A program made the position numbers and the translations under genes. Under the pieces are notes generated by a model, which saw only the letters and a list, made by a program, of their open reading frames with translations, did not search any database and had not been told where the DNA came from. A stretch of 34,149 nucleotides of DNA from Chthoniobacter flavus. Its GTDB lineage: Bacteria; Verrucomicrobiota; Verrucomicrobiia; Chthoniobacterales; Terrimicrobiaceae. The stretch's first letter is position 1, and the number at the start of each line of letters is the position of its first letter. The stretch spans positions 1-34,149 of the forward strand of contig DYRS01000006.1 in assembly GCA_020718585.1 (NCBI GenBank), given 5' to 3'. Of the stretch, positions 30,316 to 34,149 are shown one piece after another.

Positions 30316-31451
30316 GGTTCCCAGCCTTTGTCTGGAGAAATCTCTGGTGCCGACGCAGCAGAAGCCTTCTGACCCTAGCGGGCGTGGCCGTTGGCGTTGC
30401 CGCCGGAGTTTCGATGTTTGCGGTCGCACGCGGTTTCGACCGCGAAATCCTGAACAAATATGCGGTGCGCGACACGCAGATGATCGTCACCGGTGCCACA
30501 AAGAAGAGGCCGTTGCCGACGCTTGTCGATCAGCGGGTCGGGGATGAACTGGCCAAACTGCCGGGAGTGCTGGGCGTCGCAGGGGCCCTTTGGGATGTTC
30601 AAAATGTCGAAGGATCGACGGCTTTGGGGGTGATGGGTTGGGAGACCGGCAGCTACCTTTGGAAACACCTCGCTCTTCGGTCGGGCGAGCAGCTCATCAG
30701 CCAAGGCACCGAGGATACGGTCTATTTGGGCCAGATCGCTTCTGGCTGGCTCAGGAAGAGCGAAGGCGGCTCCATCGTCTTTGAAACCGATCGGCCGGTT
30801 GCGAGCAGGTTCCGGGTGGCCGGAGTTTTTGAAAGTGCGTCTCTTGCGGAAAGTGCCGCAGCGATCATGCGGCTGGAGATCCTCCAGTCGCTCCTTGGAT
30901 GCGAAGGGAAAGTGAACTACTTCAACCTCCATCTCGATCCGCAAATCAGCCCGCAACAGTTCGAGGCGTTACGGGAAATGATCCGCGCCCGGTTTCCGGA
31001 CCTCAACGTGCTGCGGGCGGATGAAATCGCATCGAACAACACCGGACTCCGCGCAGCCAGGGCCATGAGTATCGCCACCTCCGCGATCGCCCTCCTCATT
31101 GGAACGCTCGGCGTCACGAACAGCGTCATGATGAGCGTCTTCGAACGCTCCCGCGAGGTCGGCCTCCTCATGGCTGTGGGTTGGAAAACCCACCGCATTG
31201 TGGCCATGATTTTGATGGAATCGGTTTTTCTTTGTCTCGGCGGAGCCGCCGCCGGGAGCGCGGTCGCTGTCGCAGGGGTGACGGCCCTGCAGAGCATGGA
31301 ATCTCTCCACGGAAGAATCTCCGCGGATTTCGCTGCAGACCTGATCCTGTCGGCGTTTCTGGTGGCCGCTGCGGTCGGCCTGCTGGGGGGGCTTTACCCT
31401 GCCTATCTGGCTTCGCGGCACCAGCCTTGTGAGGCGTTGCGCCATGAGTGA
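30312..31451 (+). CDS. FtsX-type ABC permease (MacB/LolC/E-like)
   Basis: The 379-residue protein has one N-terminal membrane segment (SLLTLAGVAVGVAAGVSMFAV), a periplasmic MacB-PCD-like domain of about 210 residues and three C-terminal segments of the FtsX domain, with SIATSAIALLIGTLGVTNSVMM then SVFERSREVGLLMAVGWKTHRIVAMI. This 1+3 layout is that of MacB, LolC/E and related exporters, which act on periplasmic or membrane substrates (antibiotics, lipoproteins, lipids). It overlaps the ATPase by four bases, showing they act together; the next gene begins eight bases before its stop. The frame is open upstream, but the ATG at 30312 gives the conserved permease start MRFPAFVWRNLWCRRSR. It is a clear paralogue of the minus-strand permease at 32481-33605. 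The substrate is unknown. Confidence 0.9.
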   Translation: MRFPAFVWRNLWCRRSRSLLTLAGVAVGVAAGVSMFAVARGFDREILNKYAVRDTQMIVTGATKKRPLPTLVDQRVGDELAKLPGVLGVAGALWDVQNVEGSTALGVMGWETGSYLWKHLALRSGEQLISQGTEDTVYLGQIASGWLRKSEGGSIVFETDRPVASRFRVAGVFESASLAESAAAIMRLEILQSLLGCEGKVNYFNLHLDPQISPQQFEALREMIRARFPDLNVLRADEIASNNTGLRAARAMSIATSAIALLIGTLGVTNSVMMSVFERSREVGLLMAVGWKTHRIVAMILMESVFLCLGGAAAGSAVAVAGVTALQSMESLHGRISADFAADLILSAFLVAAAVGLLGGLYPAYLASRHQPCEALRHE

Positions 31452-32097
31452 TGCCGGGTGCCAGGCCAAACCGGTGGAACACCGCAGCGGATTCACAAAC
31501 ATCGATGTGTTCGCCGCCGCCAATACCGGGTTGTTCGCGTCCATGTGCGCCTTCCGATACTTCAACCGCTTTGTCGCCTATCGCGGAGCCGGAAATCTCC
31601 ACGAATTTTTTATTTATGCCGTGGCGATCATGGCCGTGATCGGTTTGCTTTGGCGGCATTTCCGAAAGGTTTCGGTTCCGTCCTGGTTGTTGTGGGGCCT
31701 GCAAGCCGGGATTGTGATGCACTTCGCGGGCGGGTTCGTCACGCTCGATGGCCGCCGACTCTACGACGTTTACCTGTTCGGGTTGCCCCATCAAGAATAC
31801 TTCCGCTACGACAAGCTGGTTCATCTTGTCAACGCCTTCATCGCGGCCCTTGTTGTGGGGAGGCTCCAGAGCGATCTCGGCCGGGGGGAGTTTGTGGCCG
31901 CGGCATTTGTTATGCTGACCGTCCTGGGGCTTGGTTCGGTTGTGGAGATCGTCGAATACTTCGTCTGCGCGACGATCCCAGGCAACGGGGTCGGCCGCTA
32001 CGACAACAATATGCAGGATCTGGTCGCCAATTTTCTCGGCGGCTCGTTGTATGTGGCCCTCCGCATGTTCAGCGCCCGCTCCATTTCCCCTGCCTGA
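31444..32097 (+). CDS. Polytopic membrane protein, VanZ/DUF2238-like
   Basis: The 217-residue protein has about five hydrophobic segments. A polar pattern is spread across them: YDKLVHLVNAF (D123, K124, H127), VVEIVEYF (E168, E171) and GRYDNNMQDLVANFLGG (D187, D192, N196). The order D-K-x2-H, E, D-x2-A-N-x2-G is that of VanZ-like and YjdF/DUF2238 membrane proteins, whose biochemical role is poorly known (VanZ gives low-level teicoplanin resistance). The start is taken as the ATG at 31444, overlapping the permease stop by eight bases (ATGAGTGA), so it is translationally coupled to the ABC permease. The family assignment is by motif order only and is moderate; membership of the operon is firm. 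Confidence 0.68.
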   Translation: MSDAGCQAKPVEHRSGFTNIDVFAAANTGLFASMCAFRYFNRFVAYRGAGNLHEFFIYAVAIMAVIGLLWRHFRKVSVPSWLLWGLQAGIVMHFAGGFVTLDGRRLYDVYLFGLPHQEYFRYDKLVHLVNAFIAALVVGRLQSDLGRGEFVAAAFVMLTVLGLGSVVEIVEYFVCATIPGNGVGRYDNNMQDLVANFLGGSLYVALRMFSARSISPA

Positions 32098-32107
32098 TCC
32101 GGCCACC

Positions 32108-32476
32108 ATGTCCCCGCGCTCCCTGAAACTCGTTGGCGCGATGGAGGTGCTGGGCTCCTTGCTGCTCGCGCTGGCGGCGGTCTGGATCCTGGCCATCTGC
32201 CTGCTTTGCTCCGCGCAGTTTGTTTTATATCACGCGCCGAACGTTCCCTTGATGGGCGTGTCGTTTTTCGCAGGGTTGATCGTCAGTCGCATTTATCTTT
32301 CGATCCCCAACCTGGTTGCGGCCGCAGCCAGCCACGCGCTGATCGGCACCCTGCTGCACCGGATTGTCGGGACCTGCATGAGGAGCGGCCCGTTCTACTA
32401 CTACGACCAGGATGTTCATCCCTTGCGCACCCTCTTCCCTTTCTTCACAAAACAGCTGATTGGCGACATGTGGTAG
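32108..32476 (+). CDS. Small membrane protein resembling the C-terminal half of a CPBP protease, active site degenerate
   Basis: The 122-residue protein has about three hydrophobic segments. Its core, from SAQFVLYHAPN through FFAGLIVSRIYLSIPNLVAAAASHALIG, follows the CPBP (Abi) intramembrane protease pattern: FxxxH at FVLYH, then a Gly-Leu strand, then HxxxN, here HALIG with N replaced by G. The EExxxR motif expected about 30 residues before FxxxH is absent (MEVLGS is found there), and the usual N-terminal half is missing. It is probably a non-catalytic or remnant CPBP-like protein. It begins 10 bases after the VanZ-like gene and ends four bases from the convergent permease stop, so it is the last gene of the + strand operon. 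The family call is my pattern reading and needs profile support. Confidence 0.6.
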   Translation: MSPRSLKLVGAMEVLGSLLLALAAVWILAICLLCSAQFVLYHAPNVPLMGVSFFAGLIVSRIYLSIPNLVAAAASHALIGTLLHRIVGTCMRSGPFYYYDQDVHPLRTLFPFFTKQLIGDMW

Positions 32477-32480
32477 GCGT

Positions 32481-33605
32481 TCATCCTCCTTGAAGCGCAG
32501 AGCGTGGCGGAATGGACGCCGCCTTCCACGCGGGGTAAAGGGCGCCGGCGATCCCCAGCCCCGCCGCCAGGACAAAGGCGGACAGGAAAAGTCCCGGACC
32601 AAATGCCGCCTGGATCTTTCCCCGCATGAACTCCATCGATTGCATGGTCAGCACGGCCGCGACCCCCATCACGACACCGGCCAGCGCCCCCACGGAACTG
32701 ATCGCGACCGACTCGGCCAGCACCATGGCCACGATCCTCCTCCTCCGCCAGCCGACCGCTGCCAGCAGCCCGATCTCCCTGGTGCGCTCGTAAACACTCA
32801 TCAGAACGGCATTCATGACGCCAAGGGTGCCAACAATCAGGGCGATTGCCGTGGTGGCGATGCTCATCGCCTTGGATGCCTGCACGCTGGCGAGATTCGA
32901 GGCGACCTCGCCCGCGCGATAGAACTTCAGCCCCCGGAATTTCCGCTCGATGACGGTGCGCAGATCATCGAATTGTTCGCTGGTCGTTGCCACATCCAGG
33001 CGGAGGTTGAGAAAGCTCACCTTCCCCCGCCTGCCAACGATCTCCTGGAGTTGCGAGAGTGGGAGAACCACCGCGCCGTTTTCCACCAGAGAATCGCTCT
33101 CGAAAATTCCCGCCACTTCAAAAACCCGGTCCCGGATACGCAGCGAATCCCCCGCATTTTTTTTCAAGAGCCCCGCAGCGATTACCCCGAGGTAGACGCG
33201 TTCCCCGGCCTCGTGAATGGAGGGGCGCGTGCCCTCGCGCATGTCGAGGTGGTCCCACAAAAACGAACCCGGCTGCCAACCGTAAACAATCAGCCCGTCC
33301 GAACCCTCGAGGTTGATAAAATCCGAAAGCATGGCCGCCACCGAGCGGACGCCGGGGAGAGAGGCAACGTCCCGAGCCCGGCTTTCGTCGAAAAACCCGG
33401 GCATCAGACTGGCGCTCGTGAGTTTCGCAATAATCGCGTCGGTGCCACGGGCGAGGTAGGCATTCTCAAAACTCTCGTTGAATCCCCAGGCGATGGCACA
33501 CAGGGAGACCCCGGCCCCGACGCCGATGGCCACCCCGGCCGCCGTGAATCCGCTCCGGCTTTTCCTGCGGAGGATATTCTTCCAGATGATCGAAAAAAAT
33601 GTCAT
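32481..33605 (-). CDS. FtsX-type ABC permease, paralogue of the + strand permease
   Basis: The 374-residue protein has the same 1+3 membrane layout. The N-terminal KNILRRKSRSGFTAAGVAIGVGAG and the C-terminal SIATTAIALIVGTLGVMNAVLM and SVYERTREIGLLAAVGWRRRRI align without gaps to the permease at 30312-31451. The periplasmic domains are also alike (EVAGIFESDSLVE against RVAGVFESASLAE), so the two arose by duplication or form a LolC/LolE-like pair. Homology begins at the ATG at 33605 (MTFFSIIWKNILRRKSR), so the long upstream open frame is not used. The start overlaps the stop of the preceding membrane protein gene as ATGA. No ATPase is seen on this strand in the window; one may lie beyond the right edge, or the ATPase at 29581 may serve both. 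Confidence 0.88.
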   Translation of the reverse strand: MTFFSIIWKNILRRKSRSGFTAAGVAIGVGAGVSLCAIAWGFNESFENAYLARGTDAIIAKLTSASLMPGFFDESRARDVASLPGVRSVAAMLSDFINLEGSDGLIVYGWQPGSFLWDHLDMREGTRPSIHEAGERVYLGVIAAGLLKKNAGDSLRIRDRVFEVAGIFESDSLVENGAVVLPLSQLQEIVGRRGKVSFLNLRLDVATTSEQFDDLRTVIERKFRGLKFYRAGEVASNLASVQASKAMSIATTAIALIVGTLGVMNAVLMSVYERTREIGLLAAVGWRRRRIVAMVLAESVAISSVGALAGVVMGVAAVLTMQSMEFMRGKIQAAFGPGLFLSAFVLAAGLGIAGALYPAWKAASIPPRSALQGG

Positions 33606-34149
33606 CGGCCCGAATTCGGTGCCACTGGGTGCCGCCTGCGGTAGCTCCTCACGAAAAAACTGCTTTGAATGAATTGGCTCGTGAAAAAATGGCGCGGGTC
33701 TTCCAGCAGAGTGTCGGGAATCAGATGAAACCATCGGTATCCGAGGTCGCGGTAGAACCTCGCGACCTCCTCCCGGTAGCCGGCCTTTTCGGCTGCGAGG
33801 AGAATGGCATCCCTCTGGCATCGGGAACGGGAAATAGGCTTGATGAGACGCCGGTTCCAACCATGTCGAAGCAAGAGATCCCGCACACGAAGGTAGTTCT
33901 GATACCTTGAGCGCGCATCGGCCTCGGCAAAAAGAAAAAACAGAAAAAGGAAAGCTGCCACAGCTGATTCCAGCCATCCCCCGATGAGCTTTGCGCTGGA
34001 GAAATCCCGCTGTGCGGCATGTTCTAACAGAACGCCTCCGACCACGAAGGCAAGCGCGACGGCATGCGGGAAGGGGGCCGCGTTGACGAAGAGGAGAAAA
34101 GCTCCGAGCACCTTCTTCAAATCGAAACCGCAGGGCGCAATTACTGGCA
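33602..34149 (-). CDS. Membrane protein of unknown function, 5' end beyond the window
   Basis: The open frame runs off the right edge. The visible part (182 codons) begins PVIAPCGFDLKKVLGAFLLF, which reads like ordinary coding sequence, so the true start is probably outside the window; a TTG at 34120 is the only internal start near the edge. Two hydrophobic stretches occur in the first half (around AFLLFVNAAPFPHAVALAFVVGG and ESAVAAFLFLFFLFAEA). A soluble, basic, aromatic-rich tail follows, with RRLIKPISRSRCQRDAILLAAEKAGY and GYRWFHLIPDTLLEDPRHFF. I recognise no family. Its TGA (33604-33602) overlaps the ATG of the permease, so the two are translationally coupled and likely functionally linked. 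Confidence 0.65.
   Translation of the reverse strand, partial: PVIAPCGFDLKKVLGAFLLFVNAAPFPHAVALAFVVGGVLLEHAAQRDFSSAKLIGGWLESAVAAFLFLFFLFAEADARSRYQNYLRVRDLLLRHGWNRRLIKPISRSRCQRDAILLAAEKAGYREEVARFYRDLGYRWFHLIPDTLLEDPRHFFTSQFIQSSFFVRSYRRRHPVAPNSGR

Noticed and set aside
31438-31451. Earlier GTG start for the VanZ-like protein at 31429
   Set aside because: The ATG at 31444 gives the standard short overlap with the permease stop, and the extra residues add nothing conserved.
33606-33977. N-terminal extension of the minus-strand permease
   Set aside because: It lies entirely over the coupled membrane protein gene in another frame, and permease homology begins at 33605.

Overview
The window looks like chromosomal DNA of a GC-rich, Gram-negative bacterium, most likely of the Verrucomicrobiota (PVC group). 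The taxonomic reading is inference. It rests on a DapL-type lysine/peptidoglycan pathway gene, a giant DUF3739-type filamentous haemagglutinin, an OmpA-domain envelope protein, and short palindromic repeats (CATGGGCARGATGYCCATG) of a style common in PVC genomes. No tRNA, rRNA, CRISPR array, phage gene or transposase gene was seen.

Left part (1-8.3 kb, all + strand): a YghZ-type aldo/keto reductase; a candidate 59-residue ORF coupled to rfbF; rfbF and rfbH for CDP-3,6-dideoxyhexose synthesis, without the intermediate rfbG; an NAD-type malic enzyme followed 9 bases later by an AEC-family permease (a probable malate uptake and oxidation pair); a small cysteine-pair protein whose stop overlaps the start of a bifunctional NAD(P)H-hydrate repair enzyme (Nnr).

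Middle (8.3-14.8 kb): a tight minus-strand operon for a 2-oxoacid dehydrogenase (E1-alpha, E1-beta, E2; no E3). It diverges from dapL and a TonB/TolA-like anchored OmpA-domain protein. An Mn-type superoxide dismutase follows on the minus strand. Two short hairpin-forming elements (about 142 and 165 bp) sit in the intergenic gaps on either side of dapL/ompA.

Right part (15-34 kb): one 3810-residue filamentous haemagglutinin-like surface protein whose mature part appears to contain no cysteine, with no TpsB transporter in the window. After a 388-base gap comes a compact six-gene + strand run: a membrane-anchored HEAT-repeat protein, a secreted protein with an InlB-B-repeat-like domain, a LolD/MacB-type ATPase, an FtsX-type permease, a VanZ/DUF2238-like membrane protein and a CPBP-protease-like membrane protein with a degenerate active site. 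Convergent to it is a second, paralogous FtsX-type permease coupled to a membrane protein cut by the window edge. This cluster (26.8-34.1 kb) is the best candidate for an undescribed system: an envelope export or lipoprotein-handling module beside a giant adhesin.
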